A DNA stretch of 64,000 nt from Prorocentrum cordatum (GCA_963575745.1 CAUYUJ010009768.1:164501-228500); one strand, 5' to 3'; shown: positions 34,140 to 44,940, numbered from the stretch's first letter. Numbers and translations are program-made. The notes: a model not told the origin generated them from the sequence alone.

Positions 34140-34595
34140 CCACAGTTAAAAACCTATTATATTGTATTTGTAAGCGCTTAACGAAAATTAAGATGTTCAT
34201 CTGCTCGTGTAGGGTAGCTCATCTGCCTCGTTTTCCCAGGATGGTCAACCACAGCGGTAAAAAAGTTCAGGGGGGCACGGAAAGAAGGAGAAAGGTTGAG
34301 AGAGAGAAAAAAAGAGAAAGAGAAAGAGAGACAGAGGACAGATAGAGAGACAGAGAGAAAGAGAAAAATATGTTGAGAAAGAAAAAGACAACTATATATA
34401 TACAGAGAAAGAGAGAGACGGGGAGAGAGAGAGAGAGAAGAGGAAGATGAAAAGGAGGAAGAAAAATCCAAAGTTCAAAACGTATTATATTTTATTTGTA
34501 AGCGCTTAATGGGATCTCATCTGCTCGTTTAGGGTGGCTCATCTGCCTCGTTTTCCCCGGATAATCAACCACAGCGATAAACAAGTTCAGGGCGC
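34140..34595 (+). repeat. Direct repeats of about 115 bp flanking a GAGA purine tract
   Basis: ttatattgtatttgtaagcg...tcatctgctcg...gctcatctgcctcgttttcc...aaccacagcg...gttcaggg at 34150-34275 recurs at 34480-34595 with few changes. Between them, 34275-34445 is AGAG/GAAA purine-rich. A GAGACATCCTC motif is scattered from 33985 to 34730. Confidence 0.75.
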
Positions 34596-34599
34596 CAGG

Positions 34600-35145
34600 G
34601 GGAGGAGGAGGAGGAGGAGGAGGAGGAGGATGAGGAGGAGAGGAGAAGGAGACATCCTTAAGAAACGTATTGTTTCGCGCTCGAGACGTCCTTCAGTGTA
34701 TGCTTGTTTCGCTTGAGACATCCTCGAGTGTATGCTTCTTTCGCTTGATGTTGCTATCTCAACATAAGAAGGATGTAACCTCGATGGCGAACTTTTCACA
34801 GTGATAATGAAGTTCGGCCTCCGCGCCCCCGCGCCCCCGACCAAACTCTCATTGGCCGTGGATAATCAAGTCTTATGTGTATATGGGGGGGAAGTACATT
34901 ATTATCGTGGGTACCCGGTTACCCTACCCGCAACGAACACACTGCTACTTACGCCTGCCCCCTTTGAGCCTATTTCGCACCAGCTGATGGCCAAGCGCAT
35001 CGGGCACCAACTCGAGACCTCCAGGGCGCTGTCTTACCTTAGCTCGAACCCTCTCGACACCTGGAAAGTGGAGACGGGACAGGGTTTTCATGGTCGCGCG
35101 GATCACGCACACGCTCTTGGAGACCAGCTCGGCCTGGTGCGCATA
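34600..35145. other. No gene recognised
   Basis: A short GGA tract (34600-34650) and then ordinary-complexity sequence. A plus-strand frame from 34807 to 35409 is the shadow of the retroelement RNase H region on the other strand. Confidence 0.4.
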
Positions 35146-35149
35146 TCAC

Positions 35150-35940
35150 TGCTTGGCTCTAGGATTGTGGGGATGCACAGCAGCTCCGAACTTCGCAAGG
35201 CGGCCAGCCTCGCGGCTGCCAGCCCAGACCCAGAACCTGAACCTGCGGCCCATGGCAGCCCAACGAGAAAGGTGGCTCTTGACCTCGGCGAGGGGTACGC
35301 GTTGAATCCCCACGCCCCTGGCCCCGGCAAAGATGCCCAACCACAGCTCACTGCAGGCAACATTGGCGAGGTCCTGACCAGGCGCCCTCGCCCAGATGTC
35401 GCAGACCACTAACAGTCGGTGACGAATTCTGCGGCTCGCACTCCTACCTGACGCTGGGCTGTCAAGAAAGCGCAAACCTGCTGCCCCCCCCCCCCCCCGC
35501 AGACTGGAGTGGGCGGGGGAGAGGGCCACGAAAGGACCCCCGTGACGCCACCCCCTTCGTCGATGGCGACCACCCCCAACCAGCACGGCCGAACTAATCG
35601 CTGTCGGGGTCCAGCGCAGAAACATCCAAACAGATGTTGCCCGTGCCCAAGAAACCAGAGGGGGGCCATCCAGCGCCAGTTGGCATCCACGAGGGGGGGC
35701 AGCCAGAAAGCCCCGGGCCTCGATGACAGCCCGCTGGTGAACACAGGGTCTTCATCCTCGGCCTCCAGGCCATTGCCAAGGAAGCTGTCCAAGTCGAGGG
35801 AAGCGCGGAGACCTGCCCCCGGCGCACCCGTAGAACCTGCGGCGCAGGGCGTCAGCAGTGGCCCAATGCCATCTGTAGAGCGGGGACAACACTCGGAGCC
35901 CAGTGAACAAGGCCTGTCGCGCGGCAAACCCACCCGCAAC
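35150..35940 (-). pseudogene. RNase H-like C-terminal domain of the retroelement
   Basis: Near 35290-35165 the minus frame reads VKSHLSRWAAMGRRFRFWVW followed by AGSREAGRLAKFGAAVH. This parallels the last RNase H block of non-LTR elements (V-K-x-HL ... GN-x-x-AD-x-LAK-x-GA-x-x-H). The usual GN-x-x-AD has become GS-x-x-AG. Upstream, 35940-35400 is open in one frame but without a clear first catalytic Asp. Its position after the reverse transcriptase fits the family layout. Confidence 0.45.
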
Positions 35941-36399
35941 CCACCCAGAAATCAAGGCAGCCTCGAGGACCACACCGCGGCCTCGCCCCCGAAGCTCGCG
36001 AACAATCGGCCCGAGAATAGGGCCAGAGTTCAAACCTTCAACTTCATCCCCCGCGCGTTGGAGAAGGGACCTTTGGGCGTCCTGATCGATCAACGCCCGC
36101 AGCGCCCTGTTGCCCAGCGGTCAGGATCGACGGGGGCGCCGCGTTTCGCGACCCGCGACCTGCGCCCGAGGACCTCGCAGCCTAGCCGCCTCAAGGTGCA
36201 CAAAACAGCGCCAGCAGGTCCTGTGACCTGCCCCGGCGAAACCCCGGGGCACCGAGGGAAGCGTCAAAACTCTTCTCGAGGCAAGCCTCACATGCCCAAG
36301 GCGCAGGGCAAGGCGCCAGCTCAGAAGAGGCCCGGAGTTGGCAGAGAACGCGGGGCCCGACTTGGCGTCTCCACAAAGCTGTCACTCGACTGTCCTGGA

Positions 36400-37600
36400 A
36401 CGGCCCTTGGGGCCCCGAAGATAGCTCGCCCCAAGGGGGATCTGATCTCGCGGAGGCGGGCGCCCGCGATGCCAGCGACAGAACTGCTGCGCGCGACCAA
36501 CGGGGGCCCCCCCAATCTTGGCCACCTGAACGGCACCGCGAAGAGCTAAGCGGAGGCCCGAAGCCTGCGGGCCCTCGGCCTCGAAGACGCGACTCGGCCT
36601 CGCTGGGCCAAAGTGCCGCGCCTCCGCCGTCGGACCGACAAACGCACTCCGAGGTTCACACTGGCGCTTTTGATTTTGAATCCCCAATCCTTGATGGACC
36701 CCGGAATCTCCCTCCCCGCCCCGCTCTCCGCGGCCACGACCACGCCTTTGTCGTTGGAGATGGCCCAAAAGAGGCCCTGGAGCTGCCGCAAGAGGCACCG
36801 CTCCGCGGCGCCCGCTCGCTTGCCGAGCTGGCCTCGCGCGCCCACGCCAGACGGCGCGATGTCCTCCACCGCGCTAAATTAAAAAAAAACACGGATACTC
36901 GGCCCACGCAGGATCATCGCATCCAACTGGGCAAGGAGGATAAGTTTCATGAGGGCGGTGGCATATCCACATCCTGCGATGATATCCTGGCCCGCATGAA
37001 TCGCACCTGAGGTGGTCTGGCTCATGCGCAGGAATTTGGGCGCCCGGCGCAGCCGAAGCAAAAACCTAGGACCGACCAGGCGGGGCCCATGTCTCATCGC
37101 CGCGCGGGCCGACAGAACGTGCAGGACGCGCCCGAAACGCGCGCTCGCAGCTGCGCGCCCCGCGGATCTCCGGCGGTAGATGCGTCCCTGGCGACTTTCC
37201 CGACGGCATCCCGTCGGGAAGGTTTGCCCATGACTCGGCAAATCCCTGGAGCCAACCCGACGGGTCTAAACCCCCCTTCAGGCATGGGAAGGAGCGCCGT
37301 GGAACGCCAGGGGACCGGAACGCGCCCAATGGTCTCGCACCGAGACCAGAAAGCGCACAGAGCCTCAAGAGCCCCATCCGACACCTCGGCGAGGTCTCGC
37401 AGATGAGCCCCATCAGACCCAAGCGCCGCGTGCTTCCTGAAACGCCCCGCACCCTGGCGGATCTGGTCCACCGCCAGGGCCACGGGGGCCCGGCCAGCGC
37501 CGCGACCCGCCTCGCGACGGGAGGCAACGATCGAGGAAACAGAAGGGGTCAGGGAGGTCCACGGCCCCGCTGGGGGGGGGCCCAAACTTCCTCCCACACC
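36400..37600 (-). pseudogene. Reverse transcriptase domain of the retroelement, catalytically broken
   Basis: Near 37420-37220 the minus frame has GSDGAHLRDLAEVSDGALEA, then GRVPVPWRSTALLPMPEGGF and RPVGLAPGICRVMGK, the N-terminal blocks of non-LTR reverse transcriptases (DG ... P-x-W ... PK-x-GG-x-RP). Another frame (37070-36880) has GCGYATALMKLILLAQLDAM. The expected Y-x-D-D-I appears as AVEDI at about 36858-36872, so the first catalytic Asp is replaced by Glu and the aromatic residue by Ala. It is followed by AISNDKGVVVA and VNLGVRLSVRRRR, matching the S-x-DK-x-VVxA and NLGVD blocks. Three frames are needed to read it, so it is a pseudogene. Confidence 0.6.
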
Positions 37601-37939
37601 TCCTGCATCTGTTCCATGAAGGCCCCAGGTCCTGGAGGGTGCCGTCCTGGTTTCGCTATCTTAAAGATCCACCCGATCAAAGATTTGGGTTATTGACGCG
37701 CTTTACCTCCACCGTTCCCTACCGCTTACTTCACCCACCCACTCCACCGAGCCCCTCGGCCAGTTTGTCCCCCCAGGAAGTCCCCGAAGCACCTGTCCAA
37801 CTCCTGACTCGACCCCCCATCCTCCGCGCGCTGGCAGAGACGAGAACAGTCAGGTGGAGCAGGAGCGGGGGCCGCAGGGGACCTCCGAGGGGAAGGCCCT
37901 CGGCCTAGGGAGGGCCCAAGCCTTGTCAATCCCGGGGAC

Positions 37940-38650
37940 CCCGTTCAAGGTGGCAGCGACGGGCCGGCGCGGGCCGGCGCGGGCCGGCGGCGGCGCTGAC
38001 GCTGCGCCCCGCGCGCGTCCGAAAGAGTCGGGGCGAGCGCGGCCGAGCGAACGAAAAAAACAATCGCCCTCCACATCTGGGCCGTCGAGCGGCACGCGGG
38101 GACAGCGGGGGCCGCGATCTGTCCTCCAAGACGCTCGGCCCATCCAGTGCTGCGAATGGCACGGGGCTCACAGTTCGGGTCGCCCCCCAGGATAGACAGA
38201 AGCCCCCGCCTATAGAGAGCCTCCCCGAGACGCGCCAGCAAGCGACCCTCAACCTCCCTCTGGGCCCACCCCCTGAGGACGGTAGACGCCCCCGAGGATG
38301 AAGCCCCCGGGAACAGAGGCATTCACCCACGCAAGCTGGCACCTGCGCGGGGCGGGGGGGCGGTGTCAAAGGGGGGGGAAGGGGGGCAGGCCCGTCCCAA
38401 CGCGGCTTCTGACGGCAACTCCAACCCCACAAGACAGCCCTCCAAGGTCGGCGACGATCGAAGGGGTGAGGATACACTGCCAGCCCCTCGAGCACATCGC
38501 GGCCTCAACCTCGGACCGCCCCATCGGCCTTCAGCGCGGGCTCTTGGAGGCAGACGATCGCGGCGCTGGTCTCTCCCCCCAGATACCGCTTGAGGGATGC
38601 GAGCGAAGTGCAACTGCACGTCTCAATGTGGCTGGTTCTGGGCTTGCCCA
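37940..38650 (-). pseudogene. EEP (AP endonuclease-like) domain of the retroelement
   Basis: Near 38630-38510 the minus frame reads TSLASLKRYLGGETSAAIVC followed by LQEPALKAD, matching the N-terminal EEP blocks with the metal-binding Glu of LQE. Near 38190-38090 another frame reads ILGGDPNCEPRAIRSTGWAE followed by RLGGQIAAP, the GD-x-N block. The later (I)Dyf block appears as AIVFFVRSAAL with the Asp lost. In non-LTR elements this domain nicks target DNA. The broken frames and missing Asp indicate loss of function. Confidence 0.55.
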
Positions 38651-38879
38651 CTCTGGCCTCTGGCCTAAGGGGCACGCCAGGCTGCGCGACGGGGAAGGCG
38701 GGCGGCTCAGGCACGGGCGCCGCCCTCGCACGGCGCGCATGAAAAACCGCGGGGGACGCGGCCGCCACGCCGGCACCGAGGCCAACGCAACGACCCGCTG
38801 CCACCCTCTGGGCCCTGCCCCAGGGCAGGCCCACTTCCGAGCGCAACCGAAATCGCTGCAGTCGCGCAGCGGCGGGATC

Positions 38880-39514
38880 TCCTTTCCACCGCAGTGCCTG
38901 GTCAACTCGTTGAAGGCGCGCCGCGCGCCAACCGCCACAGGGTGATGCTTCGGCACCAGCGCGCCGCCGTTGCACCAAATGAAAGAGTCGCGGCCGTTCG
39001 ACGCCTCCGCGGCCGACCCGAGCGGCTTGCGAGCAGCGGCGACGGCGCCAGAGATGGCTCTCTCGTTGCTGTGCTCGTCGATACCTGGCTCTCGTGCGCG
39101 GCCGTAGTCAGGGGTCACGTCGCCTGGAGCCACCCGGAGCTCGCCCTTCTGCTGCAAGTCCAGCCCGCTGCCGAGCTCTGGAGGGAACGCCGCAGTGGCC
39201 GCGCCCGCATCGTAGTTCATGCGCAACCACTCGTCGCTGCCACTCCGGATCCGATAAGGAGGCCTGGAGGGAGAAGGCGAGGATGATGAGAACGATCTAC
39301 TCCCATCGTCCATTCCGCCGATGTCGAGGCCGTTCTGCTCCGCCTCCGGCTCGGCGGCGGAGGGCTGATTCCACCTTGGCATAGGGGCGTCAGCCGGCCA
39401 GTTGTCGAGCAAGCTCATGGCCTCGCCGCCCTTGCCCTCGGGGCCGACTTTGCCGCCCATCGCCTTGCCCTTAAGCTGCCCCGATGCTCCTCTTGCTGCT
39501 CCTCGCCCCCCCAC
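38880..39514 (-). pseudogene. Retropepsin-like segment of the retroelement polyprotein
   Basis: The frame from 39514 reads LDNWPADAPMPRWNQPSAAE, then at about 39225-39200 EWLRMNYDAGAATAAFP, which resembles the D-T/S-G active-site loop of aspartic proteases with Ala in the middle. Downstream come PGDVTPDYGRAR (about 39130-39080) and GGALVPK (about 38970). Similar D-x-GA-x-TA...PD-x-G-x-x-R segments are, as I recall, common in dinoflagellate retroelement proteins. The assignment is by motif only. Confidence 0.4.
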
Positions 39515-39614
39515 CCCACCCCCCTCCTCCGGACTGGCACCTGCAGTCCGCCTGCTTGCGGTTGCCGCCGCGCGTCCAGCATCCCGATCCGTGCCTGGGA
39601 CGCTGGCTCCTGGG

Positions 39615-39728
39615 GCCCCTTCCTCCTCCTCCTCCTCCTCCTCCTCCTCCTCCTCCCTCCTCCTCCTCCTCCTCCTCCTCCTCCTCCTCCTCCTCCTCCT
39701 CCTCCTCCTCCTCCTCCTCCTCCTCTTC
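39615..39728 (+). repeat. CTC/GGA tract inside the retroelement
   Basis: About 110 bases of nearly pure CTC (GGA on the element's strand) between the zinc knuckle and the retropepsin-like segment, read as poly-Gly or poly-Arg. It may have expanded after insertion. Confidence 0.85.
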
Positions 39729-39739
39729 TGACTCCTCCG

Positions 39740-40714
39740 GACTTGCCGTCCGGCTTACCTCCAGATTTACCGTCGCCCTTGCCTCCCTTCTCGCCGAGGC
39801 TTTTGCCGCCGCTCCTGCAACCCTGGCCGCAATGGCCCATTTTGCCGCTCTTCCAGCACTGGACGTCCGGCCAGTGCTGCGGGGTCAGCGCGCCGACGTC
39901 CACGTCGTCTGGGCCTCGCCTCGCATTCTTCTGCCTGACGCCCAGCTCCAACGAGCGGTGGACATGTAGCTGCTCGGCCAAGTGAAGACGCCCGCGAAAG
40001 TCTCGTCTTCCGCCGCGTTGAACACCAACTGCGTCTCCAAATCCGTCGGCGCCAGCCTGTTTGCGGCGGCGATCAGAGCATCCTCGTCGACCTCGCATCG
40101 CCGACGCGGGGCCGCACTCGGCGCGGAGCCGGCGCCAGGTTTCTAGTTAGCCTTTGGCGTTGCTCGGCGTTCCTCACGACCTTGTTGGCGCTGTGCGTCG
40201 TGAGCGATACGAGGCACGCGTGCAGGTTGGCCGCCTCGGCCTCCAAGTCCACGATGTCCTCGCCGACGGCGCCCATGAAAATCACGCCGCCGCCGCCGCC
40301 GCCGCCCCCGTCGTTCGTCGCCTTTTTCCGTTGGGAAGCCGCCCATTTCAGGGCGGGGGTGAAGTCTGAGCCGAACTTCGCCGACATGAAGCACGCGACC
40401 TCGTGCGCCCACTCCCGGAACTCGCTCTCCTCTTTCCCGGAAAACTTTCCCGACTGTCCTACCCTCTTCGCGTCGACGATATCGTTCCCGACGCGGCTCG
40501 CGGAGCGGAGGGCCAACAGTAAGGTCGCCCTCCTGTCGCTGTTGGCCTGCTCCCCCTGGCGTCTCGCCTCCGCGATCTGGGCGACAGCTGCCTGCGTCTC
40601 GAGGCGGGCCTCGGCGAGCTGCGTCGCGAGTTGCTGCATCTCTTGCCGATGCGCCGCCACCGACTGCGCCTGCTGCTGCTGGAGCGCGGCGATCTGCTGA
40701 GCTAGCCGCTCCAT
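39740..40714 (-). pseudogene. Gag-like region with coiled coil and altered zinc knuckle
   Basis: From Met at 40714 the minus frame begins with a Gln/Ala-rich coiled coil (MERLAQQIAALQQQQAQSVA ... about 70 residues). It continues with KFSGKEESEFREWAHEVACF and GSDFTPALKWAA, a gag-like core. After a frame change near 40100, LIAAANRLAPTDLETQLVFN and then DDVDVGAL lead to the knuckle CWKSGKMGHCGQGC (39858-39817). The classical pattern is C-x2-C-x4-H-x4-C; here the second Cys is Ser. Basic GGKSLGEKGGKGDGKSGGKP follows, then an inserted GGA tract (39615-39725). Confidence 0.5.
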
Positions 40715-40719
40715 GGCCC

Positions 40720-41715
40720 ACCGCCAAGCTGCGAGTCCAACTCGTAGCAACGGGCCACGCCGCTCACGCGCGTTGAACGACTTCTTACTGCGATGACCTC
40801 GCTTCGTGGGCATGCACCCGCGTGCCCTGCCTTGCACTGCCTCCCGCAGCGCCGGTGATGCCGCCGACGGACGCGGAGCTGCCCGCAGTCCGGTGGCGAA
40901 GACTCAGCGCGGAGCTACCCGCAGCCGAGTCCCATAATGGCTCGCGCGCTAGAGCCCGAGGATCATCATACCAGCCTCGCGCTACCATGATGAAAGATTT
41001 TGCTAAACCATAGTTTGGGCTCACCACTCCGTGAGCCATCATGTCTACGTGCAGGGCGACACCGGCTATTAACAAGATGGGGTCCACCGGGTCCCCCTGG
41101 CTCTAAAGCCCCATGTTATATATAACCAATAATGCGAACGCTGGCAGTTGGTAGCACACTGGTTCATACCACTCCTCGAAGCGAGAACGCTGACCTTTTG
41201 GCATGAGGTCGACATGTTGCTGCGTCGGCGTCGTGAATTTGATTGCGTTGTGCCCTTCGTCCATTCGCGCCAAGAACCCAGAGATGTCTTGCAAGGCGAG
41301 TCACCCTGAATGGTCGTGCTGGGCAGCACTGCTGCGGATCGCTTGACGTCGGGGACGGCCAAGATGGTCAGAGTCTCCATGGCAACATAGGCCCACTTGA
41401 TCAGGTAGACCCCCACAAAGCACCCAAATAGCAGCTGAGGCGTGGAGGCGGATGGACGCCTGAAACGTCGGCTCGCGAGAACGACCTCATCATATTGTCG
41501 ATACGATGAATTACGGAGTTGAACTTGCTGATGAAGGTGACGTTCGTGATGTCGACACTGTGGCTTGAAAGCGCTTGAAACGGCAATTGGGACCGAGCGA
41601 GTTTACTCCTAGCAACAGGATTTGTGAGAAGCCATTTGGCCTTGCCACAATTCTGGGCCTAGGACAACTGGAAAAATGAGAACCCGATGCCCCTTCCACC
41701 AATTCTTAACCTGCA
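40720..41715 (-). other. Possible decayed coding sequence upstream of the retroelement, family unknown
   Basis: Short minus-strand frames contain non-repetitive protein-like text: FISKFNSVIHRIDNMMRSFS (41535-41470), IKWAYVAMETLTILAVPDVK (41405-41345), QHVDLMPKGQRSRFEEWYEP (41220-41160) and HVDMMAHGVVSPNYGLAKSF (41050-40990). They lie in different frames and contain stops. I do not recognise the family. It may be the 5' part of the same element or an unrelated pseudogene. Confidence 0.25.
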
Positions 41716-41719
41716 GCGG

Positions 41720-42990
41720 GTGCAAATCGAACCAGAGCACAATAGTGTGTCTAATTTCTGGATCTGCGAACTCTGAAAACGAGCCAAAACACTCGGCCTC
41801 CTCTGTGGGGATTCTTGTGAAATTCGCCGGCCCAACGGGCCAGAGGCGTGCTAAGATCTCCGGTAACTGCTAAATAATACTTCTAGTTCGCGCGCGCGGG
41901 GCGGCCCCTGGGGGTCCCCCGGCGAAGAGTACCCCGAGCGATCCCCGGCAGGGTCGGATCAGAGATGGTTTTGAGGGCCTTTTTTCGACACCCCTCACGA
42001 GGATCGTGGCCTCCGAGGGGGATGCACTCGACTACCCCGCCCCAAGAGGCCCCCAAGAGCCACCCAAGAGACCCAAGGGGGGCCCAAGACGCCGCCAAGG
42101 AGCCCCAAGAGACCCCCAAGAGGCCCCCAAGAGGCCCCTAGGAGGCCCCAAAGAGGCCCCCAAGAGGCTTCAAAGAGGCCCCATAGAGCGCTCGAGGGCC
42201 GGCGGAATGAGCGAAGCGATTAAATAAATGCAGGGAGCGAAGCGACTAAATTAAAGTTCGAACTGCAATCGAGCCAGAACACCATACTGAGTTCCACTCC
42301 TCACCCAAATCGAGCCACACCACCATATTGAGTCTCATTTCTGGAATTGGCTGAAATTCAACCAGAACATAAGAGTTGAGTCTCATTTCTGGACCAAATC
42401 GAGCCAGAACACCAAACTGAGTCGCATTTTTGGATCTGCGACGGGTGAACCCAAGCCAGAACATTCGGCCCCGCCTGCGGGGATTCCAACGAAAAAATAA
42501 TAGATCTGATATCGAGCCAGAACACCATATTGAGTTCCATTTCTGAGCCAAATGGAGCCAGAAACCAATATGAATCTCGCTTCTGGATCTGAAGTCGAAC
42601 CAGAACACGCTACTGAGCCGCAGTTCTGGACGGAGTCGAGCTAAAACTCAAGAGTGAGCCTCATTTCTGGATCTGCGAAAGCTGAAATCAACCCAGAACA
42701 CCGTAAATATTCGTTCTGGACAACCGCCGTACCGGTGAGACGCGTCCCCCCAACCTCCCGTTCGAAGATTCGGGCGAAAAAGTTCTAGCCCAAACACAAA
42801 AGTGAAAATCATTTCTTAGCCAGATCCAGCCAGAACACCAGAATGAGTCCCTGGACGGGCTGAAATCGAGCCAGAACATGCTAGAAAGCCGAAGTTCTAA
42901 GCCAAACCGAGCCAAAATAACATAGTGGGTCTCGCTTGTGGGCCAAATCGAACCCGAACCCCATCGTGAGCGCTGCCAGACCGCGCTGCT
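41720..42990 (+). repeat. Interspersed GAGCCAGAACACCA repeat cluster with a repeat head and CCAAGAG block
   Basis: Degenerate units of about 45-60 bp (aaatcgagccagaacaccat...tgagtctcatttctggatct) occur at 41720-41800 and 42250-42980. Embedded are the second copy of the 18.85-kb repeat head (41821-41975) and a CCAAGAGGCCC minisatellite (42035-42195). No coding signal: minus frames such as LVFWLDLVQK are translated repeat. Confidence 0.75.
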
Positions 42991-43670
42991 GGGCGGCCGC
43001 TGGGCCTGGGAGACGCCTCCCCCCGGCCCCCCCGATGGATTATGGGACAAATCCCTGGTCCCCACCAGAACCCTCTCGCGAAACGCTACTAAGGAAACGT
43101 GGCTGACCTAGTTCGCATGAGAACTCTCTTGAGCACTGTACAGGTCCTCGGAGCAAAGACGATTCCCGCTCCAGGAGCCTCAGCGAGCCCGAGTTTGGCA
43201 CCGTGGACTCAGGCCTCCTGCCCCGAGCAAGCGTCAAGTCTTTTGCCACTGCGCACGAGGTGTCCGAGAAAGGTAGCAAACGCTTGCAGTGCAAGGGGTC
43301 GACCTCCGAGGCCGCCAAGGAGGCCTGGCTGCACTCACCGTACTCTCATACGCATCCAATCGATGGTACTATCTGTGAGCCCCCATCTCGGGTGTGATGT
43401 CGGTTGCATATCAGCGGAGGGTGGGCACACAGCAGTCATCATGTAAAGTTCCACGCAGGGGTTGCAGACTTGGTTTTGCGGGACCTGTACAGAGTTCTAC
43501 GGCGCAACAAGTGGCTGGGCTCTGCAGCAGCTCTTTCGCAAAGCCACAGGCAATCGTAAATATTACCTCCGTAATACCCACAAGAGAGTCTGACCTAAGG
43601 TCAGTTCGGTGGCGTCCTCGACCGAAAATTCGCACCAGAATCTCCGAAGCAAATCTTCGACGCCCCACAA
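42991..43670. other. No gene recognised
   Basis: Ordinary-complexity sequence. Open frames are short and without recognisable motifs on both strands. Confidence 0.4.
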
Positions 43671-43674
43671 AGCT

Positions 43675-44350
43675 CCAGAATATCTCAAATCGGATTTTGC
43701 CCCGTCGGAAATCTCTTGGAAAATTTTCCGGGAAATCTGCCAGGACATCTTGCCTCTCAGAAAATCTAAAATTGGAAATCACGCAGAAAATCTCAACCCC
43801 TGAAATCTCCCGGAAAATCTCCCGGGAAACCTCCCGTGAAATCTTGCCCCTCGGAAATATCAGTGAGAATCTCATGGGAGATCTTGCCCCTCGGAAATCT
43901 CCATGGAAATATCCCGGATAATCTTGCCCCAGGGAACTCTCCCTGAAAATCTCAAAAAAATCTTGCCCCAGACCTCGGAGATCTCTCGAAAAATGTCCCG
44001 GAACATCTTGCCCCTCGGAAAGCTCCTCGGAAATCCTGGCTCCCGGACAATCTTGCCCCTCGGAAATCTCTCGAGAAATCTCCCGGGAAATATCCCAGAT
44101 GTCCAAAGTGATTTCCACTGCGATGTCCTACATTCCAATACACGCTAATCAATCCTAACAGGTCCTGGAAACCCTGGAGATTTCGCTGGAGATTCTCGCG
44201 CGGGCGGAATGGGCTGGAGATTTCGCCGGAGATTTCCACCAGAAGAGGGATCCCCGGGGACTTCGCCCGAGATTTCGCCAGGGGGATCTGCTTTGGAGAT
44301 ATGATTAAGGGGCCCCAGCACTGCGGCCAGAGATTCTAGGGGAGATTTTC
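43675..44350. repeat. CTTGCCCCTCGGAAATCTC minisatellite and its complementary GGAGATTTCGC array
   Basis: From 43680 to 44110, units such as cttgcccctcggaaatctcc and cggaaaatctcccgggaaat repeat at about 20-40 bp. From 44160 to 44350 the related complementary motif ggagatttcgccggagattt predominates, so the two parts form an inverted pair around about 44115-44160. No gene. Confidence 0.7.
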
Positions 44351-44489
44351 GCAAGATGTTTGGCCATCGTTGCGAACATTAGGTGGCGACACCCTCGATC
44401 TAAGCCTAAGGCTTACAGCAGAGCCGAGCAGGCCAGACACAATGCTCGAAAGCATCACTTAGTAACTGACACAGTCAACATCCCTATCT

Positions 44490-44940
44490 CCGTAACTCCT
44501 CCTCCTCCTCCTCTTCTCCTCCTCCTCCCCCTCCTCCGCCGCCGCCGTCGCTTTCACCTCCACCTCCGCCTCCGCCTCCGCCCCTTCCTCCCCTCGCCGC
44601 GGGAACAAAGGCTCGAAGCGTCAGATCCTCTGCCCAGCCGCCCGCGACCCTAGAGACCAGCTCTGGCCCGCCGGCTGGCCGCGAGGGAGGGGCGGGGCCT
44701 TCGCCTCCACGAGGTCTGCCGCCGCCCTATGCGCGCTCTCCTGCGGGTCCGCGGCGGGGGCCGACCCCGCCCCACGACGGCGACGACGACGACAACGACG
44801 ACGACGACCACAACGACGACGACGACGACCACCACCACCGCGACGACAAGGACGACGAGGTGGACGACGACGACAACGACGACGACGACGATGACGACCA
44901 CGACCGCGACGAGGGCGACGGCGGCGGCGGCGGCTGAGGC
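44490..44940 (+). repeat. CTC/CGC tract and GAC/ACC trinucleotide tract
   Basis: CTC and CGC triplets (44498-44590) and GAC/ACC triplets (44770-44930). All frames are low complexity. Confidence 0.8.

Larger units (their letters stand above)
35150..40714 (-). mobile_element. Degraded retroelement: gag/zinc knuckle - retropepsin-like - EEP endonuclease - reverse transcriptase - RNase H
   Basis: Five domain relics lie in order on the minus strand across several shifted frames, with no other gene between them: gag-like coiled coil and zinc knuckle (40714-39740), a D-A-G retropepsin-like segment (39514-38880), EEP (about 38650-37940), reverse transcriptase (about 37600-36400) and RNase H (about 35940-35150). 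EEP plus reverse transcriptase plus RNase H is the known layout of non-LTR retrotransposons; gag with a retropepsin is more usual in LTR elements. One element or two nested ones is left open. Multiple frameshifts and lost catalytic residues show that it is inactive. No LTRs or target duplications were recognised. Confidence 0.6.

Noticed and set aside
35509-36549. Plus-strand frame of about 346 residues
   Set aside because: It lies opposite the retroelement RNase H and reverse transcriptase relics; GC-rich DNA keeps the complementary strand open.
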